Shown here in pieces: positions 1 to 9,764 of a DNA stretch of 64,000 bases; position 1 is the stretch's first letter; the number at the start of each line of letters is the position of its first letter. Location: positions 1 to 64,000 of the forward strand of contig JAAVHP010000025.1 in NCBI GenBank assembly GCA_014799665.1. The letters run 5' to 3'. The notes under the pieces were generated by a model. It was given only the letters and a program-made list of their open reading frames with translations. It did not search any database and was not told the origin of the DNA. The stretch comes from Clostridiales bacterium. GTDB taxonomy: Bacteria > Bacillota > Clostridia > Christensenellales > Pumilibacteraceae. The position numbers and the translations under genes were made by a program.

Positions 1-3000
1 AAAGTAACGGACGCAAAGAGCTATGTGGTAAAGATCGGGGATAAGACTTATCCTGCACAGAGCAATACCCTCGACCTCAGTAAAATCACGAACGTAACGA
101 CGGATAAAATAACAGTACAGGCAGTAGGAAACAACGCGAGCGAAAGTTCTTTATGGTCTGACGAATACGAAGTAAGGACGAGCATAAAAGGAACGGTCAA
201 GTACGAGAGCGGAATAGTGAGCTGGCGACCTGTATTGAACGTAAGCGATTATACGGTCAAGGTCAACGGCACGACTGTAAAGACAATAACGGACGGAAAG
301 ACGTCGACAAGGATAACGCTGACGAAAGCGGGCGACAATAAGATAACCGTAAGCAACGCTAACGAGACCGAAGAGATAAACGTATATGCGTATACCGTAA
401 AGTTCGATACGCAGGGTGCTGCGGGAATGTCCGTTGCGGATAAGTACGTAGCGATAGGCGACGAGCTAGTACTTCCCGAACCTCCGGAAGCGTCGGGGTA
501 TGAGTTTGCGGGCTGGTACAACTCGGTCGGCGGGGCTAACGGCAACGGACAGAAGCTGGACAAAACGACGGTGTTCAACACCGCAGGCGACCTCATGCTG
601 TTTGCTAACTGGAACAATGCGAAGTATGCGGTAAATCTTAATTACGGTGACGGGCGCGCACCCACAGGTTCGACCGGTCAAGGACTTGCGCAGTACCGGA
701 GCGACTTTGAGTTCGAGGTGCCTACGCCGAATGATGCGAGATACATATTCCTCGGTTGGTTCAGCGCGCCGACAGGCGGTATACAGTACACCGATGAACG
801 AGGAAAGAGCGTGGAAGAGTGGGCTAACCGCTACGGCGGCACTGCATACGCGCGGTATATAGTTGGCTTTGATTTCGCTTATCTTGAAAACAGTGAAGCG
901 TACTCCGTCGTAAAAAACTCCAATCTGTCAAGCTCTACCATTAAGCACATAACTCTTCCCGTTAGCTACAACGACGGTGTTCACGGCGAAAAATATGTGA
1001 GGGTTATAGACAGCAACGCGTTTAGCTATTGTTCAAACCTTGAAAGCATTTCCATACCGAATACGGTAACTACGATCGAGGTAGACAGCAGCGCATTTTA
1101 TAAATGCTCTAATCTTAAAGAGGTAACAATTTATGAGGCGGGCAACAGCGATCCCGTATACAGCTCCGCAAACGGTGCGCTTATTGCGTTTAACGAGCGG
1201 ACGAGCGATTACGAATTGAAGTTCGTTCCGCAAGCGGTCGTCTGCGAGGACGGCGTTTATACCGTTCCCGATGTAGTGGAAGCAATTCCCGCGTACGCTT
1301 TCAGAAGCTGCGAGGTTTCGAAGATAATTATCCCTACCGGCGTAAGGAATATTTACGCCAATGCTATATACGACTGCCAAAACTTAGCGGATATTACGTT
1401 TAGTAAGAACGTTGAGAACAAAAATCTCGAACAACTCGTAATAGAGGAAAGTGCGATCCGCAATTGCGGTCTTTTATCCGGCGTAACGCTACCCGCGCAT
1501 ATCTCGGGCTTTAATTCCAAGATTTTCAATAACTGCAAGAATATCTCTAAAATAGATATAGAGACCAACAATAGGTACTATATAGTCGACGATATGCTTG
1601 TGGAGAGCGCCGACAGGCGATTGATTTATTTCCCTATAGGAAAGGAAGACTGTAATATAGATTCGCGCATAGCCGTAATCGGCGCCAACGCTTTCTACCA
1701 GGCGGCAAAATTAACAAGTGTAGAAATTCCGGCTTGGATAACAAAAATCGAATCGGGCGCGTTCGAGAGTTGCACTGCGCTTGCCGAAGTCACGTTTAAA
1801 GGCCCCGAGGACGCCGATAGCTCGAATACGCTTATTATCGACGAGCGTGCGTTCTACGGTTGTAAGACTCTGACCTCGGTTGATTTCCAAACGGGAACGG
1901 ACGTCAGAAAAATAGGCGATTCGGCGTTTTATAACTGTTCCGCATTAAAAAGTATAGATATTCCCAATACCGTCACTGAAATAGGCGACAACGCTTTTTA
2001 TAGTTGTACGGGCTTGGCTTCCGTAACGCTCGGGTCGGGCTTAACTACAATCGGTGCGCAAGCCTTTATGATCTGTTCGGCTCTCACGGAAATCGATTTG
2101 CCCGAGTCCTTAACGAGAATAGGCGACAGCGCGTTCGCTCGTTGTAATAAACTCAGTCGAATCGATTTCCCCGCAAGCCTGGAGGAAATAGGCGACAGCG
2201 CGTTTATAAGCTGCTCCGCGCTTAAAACAATAGGATTTGTCGACGACGAGCTCGGCGCCGATCTTTCGATAGGCGACAGTGCATTCAACGGTTGTACCGG
2301 TTTAACGAGCTTCTACGTTCCCAAATACGCCGTGAGCATAAATTCGGGTTTTTTGCGCGGGTGCAGAAATATTACCACCGTAACCTGCTCGGAGAATAAC
2401 GTAGGATACATGGTCGAGGATAACGTAATTTACGAGCTCGACGTGGACGGCGATATAACGGGTATCCTCTTCGTCCCGACCACTAAGACGGGCGAGTTTA
2501 GGCTTCCCGCAAAGCTGACCCGATTGGGTGACGGCGTATTCCAAAATAACACGAGCATAGTACGGGTAGTTATCCCGAGCGGCATTACCTTGATAGGCGA
2601 ATACGCGTTCAGCGGTTGCACCAATTTGCGTGAGGTCGTGTTCGAAACCGACGAAAATAACGAGAACCATGCCGATATCACAATGAAGAAGTATGCGTTC
2701 TATAACTGCAAGAACTTGGAATCCATTAATTTGCCCGAAGGTCTTGTTTATATCGGCACTACAGCGTTCAACTCCTGCGAGAGCTTGTCGAGTATAACCA
2801 TTCCGTCCACAGTGAAAACGTTGTCTAAGGAGGGATATGCCTCCAATCTTAACAACAGCAACGGTTCGTTCTACGGTTGTACCAAACTGGCTTCCGTTAC
2901 GTTCGCTCACAGGGTGGACGAAAACGGCGCGCTCGTAAACGATCTTACCACTATCGGTAAAGGTACGTTCTATAACTGCACGTCGCTTGGCTCAATCGAA

Positions 3001-6000
3001 ATACCCGCAAAGGTCCATACGATCGAAAACAGCGCGTTCGATAGATGTTTGGCTCTTACTACGGTTACATTTGAAGATAGCACCGTAGAACTGACTATCG
3101 ACAACGGAACGACCACGACGAGCAGCGGTGGTCAAGGCGGTGGTTCCACCACTTATAACGGCGCATTTTCGTATTGCACGTCCTTAATAAATATAGAGCT
3201 TCCCGACAGATTGAAGCGCATACCCGACTATGCGTTCTACGGCTGTGCAAGCTTGACATCGATAAATATAGCGGGCGGTATTCACGATACGTCCAATACC
3301 GACGTGGGCATAGGTATTTATGCGTTTTACGGTTGCAGTGCGTTAACGTCCGTTACTTATGCGACTAACGACGCAGTAGACGCGAACGACGCTTATGCAT
3401 ACCATACGGATAAAGAGATTTCCACCGGTGGATTGTCGATCGGAATGAATGCTTTCGCCGAGTGCACGTCCTTGGTATCGGTCGCATTGCCTAAGCGTTT
3501 GGCGCCGCGTTCCAATGCAACCGGCACAAACGCGGGCGAAAAAATAACGAGCCTTATCTATGTCAAATCAAGTCAGGGCACCTACACGGCGTTCACCAAC
3601 GATTATTCTCTGGAAAGGTTTGTTGTGGAGTCGGGTTGTGCCAAATACGTTACGGACGATCAAGGCTTACTGTATTCGGCAGGATACAAAACCTTGCTCA
3701 TTTGTCCTAGGGGTAAAACCTCGGTCGTAATAGATTCGAGAGTGCAGTTCATAGAAACGGACGCATTCTATCAAGCGATCTATTTAACGGAAGTGTTGTT
3801 CGAAGAGGACACCAAGGCTTATACCGACAGTCATACGGCGGAGCAAAAAGCGGCGCTAAACGATCTCGTTTTCAACGATAAAGACGGCACTTACTCCTAC
3901 GGCGCTTTCTATAGCTGCACGGCGCTTGAAAGCATAAGCTTCCCTGCGCGGTTGAAAACGCTCGGTATTCAGGCATTTTACAAGTGTACGGCACTTTCGG
4001 AAGTCGAATTCGCAGCCAATTGCAGACTGACGAGCATAGGCAAGAACGCTTTCGACAGTGCGCCGTTAATCTCGATAGCCATTCCCAAAAACGTGGTTTC
4101 TGTCGGCGACAACGCTTTTAAAGATACGTCGATAACCTCGGTTACCGCGCCGCAGGATATTGTTATCGAAAGCAGGAGAATAGGGTTAACGAAATTAACC
4201 GACGTAACCGTTTATGCTTCGGACGGAAGCACGACCAATCCTACCGAGTACCTGACCAATAGCAACGGCGATACATTAACCTGGTATTCGCCTACAAATA
4301 CGGCTACCTCATTTACCGTGCCCAAAGGCATAACCGCAATAGGCGAGTCTGCGTTTTACGGCAATCCGTATCTGCAAAGCGTTACCTTTGCCGTTAATGA
4401 TGATGGCAACAGCACTCTTCAAACAATCGGCAATTATACTTTCTACGGATGCACTGCACTTAAAAGCATTACTATTCCCAATACCGTTACGGCGATAGGC
4501 GACTATGCGTTCAGCTACTGTACCGACCTCGGTAAAGGCGTTGTAGCGGACGAGAGTAAGGGAATATCTGCGGGCGAAGGCGTTATCTTTGCGGCGCTAA
4601 GCGACGGGAAACACAGTATTCAATCGTTTGGCAGGGAAGCGTTTTCCTATTGCTCTTCGTTAGGCGCTATAACCATTCCCGGCAGCGTAGTCAAGCTGGG
4701 CACGAGCAACTCCGCAGGCGCGGTATTCAGAGATACCGGTCTTGTTACGGTTACGTTTGCCGAAGCCGAAGTATCGACCGCCGTAAACTTCTACTCGGGC
4801 AGTACTTCTTCGCCTTTCTACAATTGCAAAAGCCTTGTTACCGTTAATTGGAACAATAGGGCGGTGAGCTTGCCAACCTACTTCTTTACGGGCTGTACGA
4901 GTCTTACTACCGTTACCGGTATCGATAAGGTTACTACTTTCAATACTTACTTGTTCAACAACTGTTCGTCCCTGCAATCGATAACCATACCGAACGGCGT
5001 GACGAGCTTACCGAACAACTGTTTCTACGGCTGTAAAGGGCTTCAAACCGTCGATTTAAATAAGGTGACCACTCTCGGAACGAAGGTATTCCAGAATTGC
5101 ACGGGCTTGCAATCGATAACCATACCGAGCGGCTTGACGAAATTGTCGGACTACACCTTCGACGGTTGTACGGGGCTTCAAACCATCAGCATGGACGGCG
5201 TTACTTCTTTCGGAACGTACGTATTCCAAAAGTGCACGTCTTTGCAATCGATAACCATACCGAGCGGCGTAACGAGCCTGTCGAATTACTGCTTTAACGG
5301 CTGTACGGGTCTTCAAACCGTCGATTTAAATAACGTGACTACTCTCGGAACGTATGTGTTCCAGGATTGTTCGTCCTTGGGTTCGATAGACCTTAGTAAA
5401 GTAACCTCTTTGGGTACGGCTACTGCGAACGTGTATACGTTTAAGAATTGCTCGAACTTAACCTCGGTCACGTTGCCTACGAGCGCGTCGTTCACCGCAA
5501 TACCCAAATATTGCTTCCAAGCAACGGGATTGACTGAAGTCACGATCCCCGCAAATGTTACTACCATCGCCAACTGCGCATTCTACAACTGCAAGGGTCT
5601 GCAAACCTTGAACTTTGCTAGCGGAACCAAAACACTGACGATAACAGACGCGACGTCGGCAAGTACCGGAGCATTCAGCGGTTGCTCGGAATTAACCACG
5701 GTTGATTTCGGTGGCAGAACGATTAACGGCTGTAAATACGCGTTTGCGAACTGCACGAATTTGACCGACGTCGATTTGACCGGCGCGACTCTGATAGCGC
5801 AATATATGTTCGACGGGTGCACGGGCTTGGAGTCCGTAACCATTCCCGCGTCGGTCGCCACGCTCAATCTCTATGCGTTTAGGAATTGCAGTAACCTCGA
5901 AACGGTCGAGTTTGAAGAATCTGCTTCGCTTCTTACAATCCCCGCCGCAAATAACGCGATATACGCGCCTTTCTACGGTACGGCGTTGGGGACGGTTGAC

Positions 6001-8712
6001 TTCGGCAAAAGAAAGATATCGATCGGTACTCGCGCGTTTTACGGTTTAAGCAGTTTATCTACGGTCGAAAATATGGATAACGTTACTAATATCGGCGACT
6101 ATGCGTTTGACGGTTGCGGAATAATCGAGCTGGTACTGCCGAGTTCGCCCGTAACTCTCGGTATTCAAATTTTCCACGCAAATGAATCGTTGACTAAGGT
6201 TACGATTAATACCGACGCGATAACCGCTATAACCAATTATATGTTCAGCGTTTGTCCTAAGCTTTCGGAGGTTGTGTTTGTCGGTGAAGGTACGGCGCTT
6301 AAATCAATCGGTATATCGGCATTTCACACCAGCTCGTCGCTCACTTCGATAGTGATACCCGAATATATTACGAGTATAGGTAATTCGGCATTTAACAACA
6401 GCGGACTTCAAACGCTTACTTTGCCGTCGACCGTAACCTCGTACGGGTCGTATGTGTTCGCCAATTGCGCTAACCTTCAAACCGTAGAGTTCGAAATCGG
6501 CGACGATATGATCACGGAGCTTCCGACCGGTTTATTCTCGGGTTGCGCCAAGCTCGAAGCGATAACGCTTCCCGAAGAAATCGTGTATATAGGCGATTAC
6601 GCGCTTAGGGGCACGGGACTCAAAGAAATGATCCTGCATAACGGTTTAACGGGCATAGGCAACGGCGCGTTTGCCGATTGCGAGGCTCTTACAAAGGTCT
6701 TTATCCCCGCTACCGTTACCGGTATTGACGGCAATCCTTTCCCCAACTGCAAGCTGTTAACCGACTTGACAATCGACGACCTGAACGAATACTATACTCT
6801 TTCGGGCGCGTTGGTTTACAATAAAGTGCCGGACGGCAACGGCGGATACGAAGAGGGTAACATACTGGTATCGGTATTGCTGTCCGCTTCCGGCACGATA
6901 ACGATAACCGGCGATATGACCGTTTCGACGGGTGCATTCGCAGGCTCGGCGATGAAAAGGGTCGTTGTCGAGGAAGGTGTTGCAAGCATAGACGACGGTA
7001 TGTTCAATGGCTGTGCCGAATTGGAAGAGATAGTTCTTCCGAGTACGCTTGCCAGCATCGGAGTCGGTGCGTTCGAGGGCTGCGTTTCGCTTGCTTCGAT
7101 TACGCTTCCCAATTCGCTGATCAGTATCAGCGACAGCGCGTTCGAAGGCTGTGTTTCGCTCGAAGAAGTTATTCTTCCGAATGCGCTTGTGAGTATCGGC
7201 GACAATGTGTTCGCGGGCTGCACTGCGCTCGGCACGATCGAGCTTCCCAATACGGTTGTAAGTGTCGGCGACAATGCGTTCGAGGGCTGTGTTTCGCTTG
7301 AAGCTATCACGCTTTCGACTAACCTTACGATTTTGGGCGCGGAAGCGTTCAAGGGATGCGTTTCGCTCGGTACGATCGAGCTTCCCGCAAAGCTTGCCGC
7401 ACTAAAAAATAACACGTTCGAGGATTGCTCCGACCTCGAAACCGTTGAGTTTGCGGAAGGCAGCGCGCTCAATGCGATCGGTTCGTACGTGTTCAAGAAT
7501 AGCGGTATTACGGAGATAACCGTTCCCGCGGGCGTTACGGTATTTAATAACAATCAGTTCAGCGGTACCGCACACCTTGCCAAGGTAAAGTTTGGGGCGG
7601 GTGAAAAGGCGCTCACGATCGGCGGTGCGAACTCTGCGTTCTTCGATTGCGCCGCGTTGCAGGAAGTCGATTTCGGCGGACGGAAAACATACTTGCTTGA
7701 AAAAGCGTTCTTTAACTGCGCCAACCTCACGACGGTGAGCTGGGACGATTTGATAACGGTTATAGAAAGATATGCGTTCCAAGGTTGCGCGAGTCTTGCC
7801 GACGTAACAATTGCCGCAGGCGTTTACAAGGTCAATACCGGCGCGTTCTCAGATAGCGGTGTAGTTAATTTGTCGTTCGGGCTCGGTAATAAAACGCTAA
7901 TGGGTAGTTCGTTCAAGAATACCAAGATAGTAGAGCTTACGCTTCCCGCCAACGTCAGACTGTCCGACGGTAGCGACAAACAGGATAAGGTGTTCTCCGA
8001 GAATGCCGAGCTTACTACGGTGAATATACAGAACGGGTTCAGCTATATCGGAACCAAAACATTTATCGACTGCGATAAGCTAAGCACAGTTAATATCGGC
8101 AACGCCCTTCGCGTTATCGAATCGAGCGTTTTCGAGAATTGCACGGCTTTGACGCAGATTTATATTCCCGCCACCGTCACTCAGATCGGCGGATCTTCGT
8201 TCAAGGGTTCGGGGCTTGTTACCGTAACCTTCGGTGAGTCGAAGAAATTGTCCGTGCTCTCGTCTGCGTTTGAAAATTGCACTGCGCTTAGAAACATAAC
8301 GCTCCCGAATGTCGTTACGTCGGTTAGTAACCGCGCGTTCGCGGGCTGCACGAGTCTCGAAAGCTTTATAATACCCGCAGACGCTACTTCTGTCGACACG
8401 AACGCATTTACGGGTTGTACTGCTCTTAATAACGTTACGTTCGCGGGCAACAAGTGTGTGTCTATATATGCAAACGCATTTAACGGTTGCGACAGCTTGA
8501 CGAGCATTACCTTACCCGCCGGTATCAGGACGATTAACGTGGCCGCGTTTACCGGCTGCGCTAACCTTACCGATATCTACGTTCCGCACATTGCAAGCGC
8601 GGAGCTTGCGCCGAAAAGCTGGGCGGAAGGCTGGAACAGCGGCGCTACCATCCATTGGGGCGCGTCCGCTCCCGTAGCGGTCGGTTACGACGAAACCGGA
8701 CTTGCGGCGTAA
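1..8712 (+). CDS. Giant BspA-like leucine-rich-repeat surface protein (5' partial)
   Basis: The reading frame is open from base 1, so the start and any signal peptide lie upstream; about 2,900 residues are visible. The N-terminal part shows a fibronectin-III-like stretch (TDAKSYVVKIG) and two InlB B-repeat/Flg_new-like modules (for example YEFAGWYN near residue 160 and YIFLGWFS near residue 245). From about residue 310 to the end run roughly a hundred LRR_5 (BspA/TpLRR) units of 22-23 residues, with the pattern L-x-x-I-x-I-P-x-x-V-T-x-I-G-x-x-A-F-x-x-C. LRR_5 proteins are usually exported and bind host or polymeric ligands. The C-terminus ends in DETGLAA with no LPXTG, membrane segment or dockerin, so anchoring, if any, must be elsewhere. 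A strong terminator follows. A related LRR lipoprotein lies at 17.7 kb. Function beyond surface or secreted binding is inference. Confidence 0.93.
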   Translation, partial: KVTDAKSYVVKIGDKTYPAQSNTLDLSKITNVTTDKITVQAVGNNASESSLWSDEYEVRTSIKGTVKYESGIVSWRPVLNVSDYTVKVNGTTVKTITDGKTSTRITLTKAGDNKITVSNANETEEINVYAYTVKFDTQGAAGMSVADKYVAIGDELVLPEPPEASGYEFAGWYNSVGGANGNGQKLDKTTVFNTAGDLMLFANWNNAKYAVNLNYGDGRAPTGSTGQGLAQYRSDFEFEVPTPNDARYIFLGWFSAPTGGIQYTDERGKSVEEWANRYGGTAYARYIVGFDFAYLENSEAYSVVKNSNLSSSTIKHITLPVSYNDGVHGEKYVRVIDSNAFSYCSNLESISIPNTVTTIEVDSSAFYKCSNLKEVTIYEAGNSDPVYSSANGALIAFNERTSDYELKFVPQAVVCEDGVYTVPDVVEAIPAYAFRSCEVSKIIIPTGVRNIYANAIYDCQNLADITFSKNVENKNLEQLVIEESAIRNCGLLSGVTLPAHISGFNSKIFNNCKNISKIDIETNNRYYIVDDMLVESADRRLIYFPIGKEDCNIDSRIAVIGANAFYQAAKLTSVEIPAWITKIESGAFESCTALAEVTFKGPEDADSSNTLIIDERAFYGCKTLTSVDFQTGTDVRKIGDSAFYNCSALKSIDIPNTVTEIGDNAFYSCTGLASVTLGSGLTTIGAQAFMICSALTEIDLPESLTRIGDSAFARCNKLSRIDFPASLEEIGDSAFISCSALKTIGFVDDELGADLSIGDSAFNGCTGLTSFYVPKYAVSINSGFLRGCRNITTVTCSENNVGYMVEDNVIYELDVDGDITGILFVPTTKTGEFRLPAKLTRLGDGVFQNNTSIVRVVIPSGITLIGEYAFSGCTNLREVVFETDENNENHADITMKKYAFYNCKNLESINLPEGLVYIGTTAFNSCESLSSITIPSTVKTLSKEGYASNLNNSNGSFYGCTKLASVTFAHRVDENGALVNDLTTIGKGTFYNCTSLGSIEIPAKVHTIENSAFDRCLALTTVTFEDSTVELTIDNGTTTTSSGGQGGGSTTYNGAFSYCTSLINIELPDRLKRIPDYAFYGCASLTSINIAGGIHDTSNTDVGIGIYAFYGCSALTSVTYATNDAVDANDAYAYHTDKEISTGGLSIGMNAFAECTSLVSVALPKRLAPRSNATGTNAGEKITSLIYVKSSQGTYTAFTNDYSLERFVVESGCAKYVTDDQGLLYSAGYKTLLICPRGKTSVVIDSRVQFIETDAFYQAIYLTEVLFEEDTKAYTDSHTAEQKAALNDLVFNDKDGTYSYGAFYSCTALESISFPARLKTLGIQAFYKCTALSEVEFAANCRLTSIGKNAFDSAPLISIAIPKNVVSVGDNAFKDTSITSVTAPQDIVIESRRIGLTKLTDVTVYASDGSTTNPTEYLTNSNGDTLTWYSPTNTATSFTVPKGITAIGESAFYGNPYLQSVTFAVNDDGNSTLQTIGNYTFYGCTALKSITIPNTVTAIGDYAFSYCTDLGKGVVADESKGISAGEGVIFAALSDGKHSIQSFGREAFSYCSSLGAITIPGSVVKLGTSNSAGAVFRDTGLVTVTFAEAEVSTAVNFYSGSTSSPFYNCKSLVTVNWNNRAVSLPTYFFTGCTSLTTVTGIDKVTTFNTYLFNNCSSLQSITIPNGVTSLPNNCFYGCKGLQTVDLNKVTTLGTKVFQNCTGLQSITIPSGLTKLSDYTFDGCTGLQTISMDGVTSFGTYVFQKCTSLQSITIPSGVTSLSNYCFNGCTGLQTVDLNNVTTLGTYVFQDCSSLGSIDLSKVTSLGTATANVYTFKNCSNLTSVTLPTSASFTAIPKYCFQATGLTEVTIPANVTTIANCAFYNCKGLQTLNFASGTKTLTITDATSASTGAFSGCSELTTVDFGGRTINGCKYAFANCTNLTDVDLTGATLIAQYMFDGCTGLESVTIPASVATLNLYAFRNCSNLETVEFEESASLLTIPAANNAIYAPFYGTALGTVDFGKRKISIGTRAFYGLSSLSTVENMDNVTNIGDYAFDGCGIIELVLPSSPVTLGIQIFHANESLTKVTINTDAITAITNYMFSVCPKLSEVVFVGEGTALKSIGISAFHTSSSLTSIVIPEYITSIGNSAFNNSGLQTLTLPSTVTSYGSYVFANCANLQTVEFEIGDDMITELPTGLFSGCAKLEAITLPEEIVYIGDYALRGTGLKEMILHNGLTGIGNGAFADCEALTKVFIPATVTGIDGNPFPNCKLLTDLTIDDLNEYYTLSGALVYNKVPDGNGGYEEGNILVSVLLSASGTITITGDMTVSTGAFAGSAMKRVVVEEGVASIDDGMFNGCAELEEIVLPSTLASIGVGAFEGCVSLASITLPNSLISISDSAFEGCVSLEEVILPNALVSIGDNVFAGCTALGTIELPNTVVSVGDNAFEGCVSLEAITLSTNLTILGAEAFKGCVSLGTIELPAKLAALKNNTFEDCSDLETVEFAEGSALNAIGSYVFKNSGITEITVPAGVTVFNNNQFSGTAHLAKVKFGAGEKALTIGGANSAFFDCAALQEVDFGGRKTYLLEKAFFNCANLTTVSWDDLITVIERYAFQGCASLADVTIAAGVYKVNTGAFSDSGVVNLSFGLGNKTLMGSSFKNTKIVELTLPANVRLSDGSDKQDKVFSENAELTTVNIQNGFSYIGTKTFIDCDKLSTVNIGNALRVIESSVFENCTALTQIYIPATVTQIGGSSFKGSGLVTVTFGESKKLSVLSSAFENCTALRNITLPNVVTSVSNRAFAGCTSLESFIIPADATSVDTNAFTGCTALNNVTFAGNKCVSIYANAFNGCDSLTSITLPAGIRTINVAAFTGCANLTDIYVPHIASAELAPKSWAEGWNSGATIHWGASAPVAVGYDETGLAA
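4972..5410 (+). repeat. 135-bp tandem repeat inside the giant LRR gene
   Basis: The motif tgcaatcgataaccatacc recurs at 4973, 5108 and 5243, exactly 135 bp apart, and a degenerate copy follows near 5378. Each unit encodes two LRRs (45 residues). The partner LRR, cttcaaaccgtcgattta, is also nearly identical at 5041 and 5311. This is recent internal duplication and a likely site of length variation. Confidence 0.85.
7069..7345 (+). repeat. 69-bp tandem repeat inside the giant LRR gene
   Basis: Units beginning gcgttcga[a/g]ggctg recur at 7069 and 7138, and related units follow in the same 69-bp register (about 7207, 7276). Each encodes one 23-residue LRR (AFEGCVSL...). Divergence is slightly greater than in the 135-bp array. 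Confidence 0.75.
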
Positions 8713-8734
8713 AAAAATACTTGGTTCTACACAA

Positions 8735-8761
8735 GAGCCCGCGAAAAGTCGCGGGCTTTTG
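8735..8761 (+). terminator. Intrinsic terminator of the giant LRR gene
   Basis: AGCCCGCG (8736-8743) pairs with CGCGGGCT (8750-8757), and an A-T pair closes a 4-nt loop. T residues follow. Confidence 0.9.
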
Positions 8762-8775
8762 CGTTAGTCAAAAGA

Positions 8776-8804
8776 TTGACAGGAGACGGCTTTAAGTGTA
8801 CAAT
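8776..8804 (+). promoter_or_regulatory. Sigma-A promoter of the GNAT gene
   Basis: TTGACA (8776-8781), 17-nt spacer, TACAAT (8799-8804). The predicted +1 is 8811, which is the A of an in-frame ATG, so the message would be leaderless. Confidence 0.8.
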
Positions 8805-8810
8805 ATCGGT

Positions 8811-9512
8811 ATGAAAATTCTTGACGATATTGATTATAGGGTAGAGCGCGAGGTGCTCCTCGACGCGGTTAATTTTCAGGGTGGCAAGCTGATTGTTCAT
8901 GACGAGAACGCGGCAATAGTAGACATGGGCGATTGGTATAAGTGCGCGTTTCGCACCGCTTCGGCGTTCGCCGCGCATAAGGCGAGTTTGCGTAAGGGTA
9001 ACGAGGCGTGCGTTATGGGCGCAAACTCTCTCGACCCTGCCGAGTTCGGTATAGGCTCACTCGAAACCCCGCCGTGCAAAAGCTTTGCTTATCTGGGCGC
9101 TATGCCGCCCGAGCTCGACTTGCCCAGGGGCGTCGTTATAAAGCGGCTCGCGCCGTCGCTTGCCGAAACGGTGGCTAAGGCGTACAACCATAACCCTGTG
9201 GGATACTCGCCAGAGCGCATGGCGGAAATTATGCGTACCATGGGTGTTTTCGGCGCGATAGCGGACGGCAAGCTCGCGGGCTTTATCGGTAGGCATAAGG
9301 AAGGCTCTATGGGTATGCTCGAAGTATTCGAAGCTTTCCGAAGAAAGGGGATTGCAAGCGCGCTTGAAAAATTTATGATAGGCTACGTTATGACCTTCGG
9401 TCGAACGCCGTTTTGCGACGTCTTCGCCGACAATGCGGCGAGCCTCGCTTTACAAGATAAGCTCGGCATGACGGCGAGCAACTTTTATACTTTTTGGTTG
9501 GAGATCGAGTAA
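8811..9512 (+). CDS. GNAT family N-acetyltransferase
   Basis: About 233 residues. The C-terminal half carries the GNAT fold: a strand ending in LAGFIGRH, the acetyl-CoA loop RRKGIASAL (motif A, R-x-x-G-x-A), and a motif-B-like DNAASLALQDKLGM. The family transfers an acetyl group from acetyl-CoA to an amine; the substrate is not predictable here. Start choice: ATG 8811 coincides with the predicted transcription start. An in-frame GTG at 8796 has an AGGAG 10 nt upstream, but both lie inside the promoter spacer, so that start would need read-through past the preceding terminator. The gene appears monocistronic. Confidence 0.85.
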   Translation: MKILDDIDYRVEREVLLDAVNFQGGKLIVHDENAAIVDMGDWYKCAFRTASAFAAHKASLRKGNEACVMGANSLDPAEFGIGSLETPPCKSFAYLGAMPPELDLPRGVVIKRLAPSLAETVAKAYNHNPVGYSPERMAEIMRTMGVFGAIADGKLAGFIGRHKEGSMGMLEVFEAFRRKGIASALEKFMIGYVMTFGRTPFCDVFADNAASLALQDKLGMTASNFYTFWLEIE

Positions 9513-9563
9513 AATTGTATTGTTAAGCGAATGAAAAATTTTTTGTGTCATACCTCATTGTGC

Positions 9564-9592
9564 TTGACATAAGAATATATATATGGTAGAAT
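9564..9592 (+). promoter_or_regulatory. Sigma-A promoter of a candidate small RNA
   Basis: TTGACA (9564-9569), 17 nt, TAGAAT (9587-9592). Predicted +1 is near 9599. No long gene starts between it and the terminator at 9664-9695. Confidence 0.7.
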
Positions 9593-9598
9593 AGATAT

Positions 9599-9697
9599 AA
9601 CTATACAAGTAGTTTTGCAACGGTGCGAATAGTGTATAGCATATTTATGGATCTGACAAAGCCGTCGACGCATTTTATTTGCGTGGGCGGTTTTTGT
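9599..9697 (+). ncRNA. Candidate small structured RNA (about 100 nt)
   Basis: The segment has its own promoter and ends in an intrinsic terminator. It folds by eye into nested stems: CTATACA (9601-9607) with TGTATAG (9633-9639), and inside this TTTGCA (9614-9619) with TGCGAA (9624-9629) around an ACGG loop. A 19-codon ORF (9647-9706, MDLTKPSTH...) overlaps the terminator but has no Shine-Dalgarno. It matches no RNA family I recognise. It could instead be a leader/attenuator for the operon that follows, although that operon has its own promoter just downstream. Confidence 0.5.
9664..9695 (+). terminator. Terminator of the candidate small RNA
   Basis: GCCGTCGACGCA pairs with TGCGTGGGCGGT (one G-G mismatch, wobbles allowed) across a short TTTTATT loop, followed by TTTTT. 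Confidence 0.65.
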
Positions 9698-9727
9698 TTG
9701 ACATAAGCTGTCGAAGTATGTTAGAAT
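9698..9727 (+). promoter_or_regulatory. Promoter of the MoxR/VWA/LRR operon
   Basis: TTGACA (9698-9703), 18-nt spacer, TAGAAT (9722-9727); +1 near 9734. A strong Shine-Dalgarno AAAGGAGG (9752-9759) precedes the ATG at 9765. Confidence 0.75.
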
Positions 9728-9764
9728 AAACGATACGACGGCTGCAATCTCAAAGGAGGCTATT

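Noticed and set aside
4972..7345. Regularly spaced DNA repeats resembling a CRISPR array
   Set aside because: The repeats encode in-frame LRRs with no unique spacers, and no cas genes are present.
8796..8810. GTG start for the GNAT gene
   Set aside because: Both the GTG and its apparent Shine-Dalgarno lie inside the promoter spacer; the predicted transcript begins at ATG 8811.
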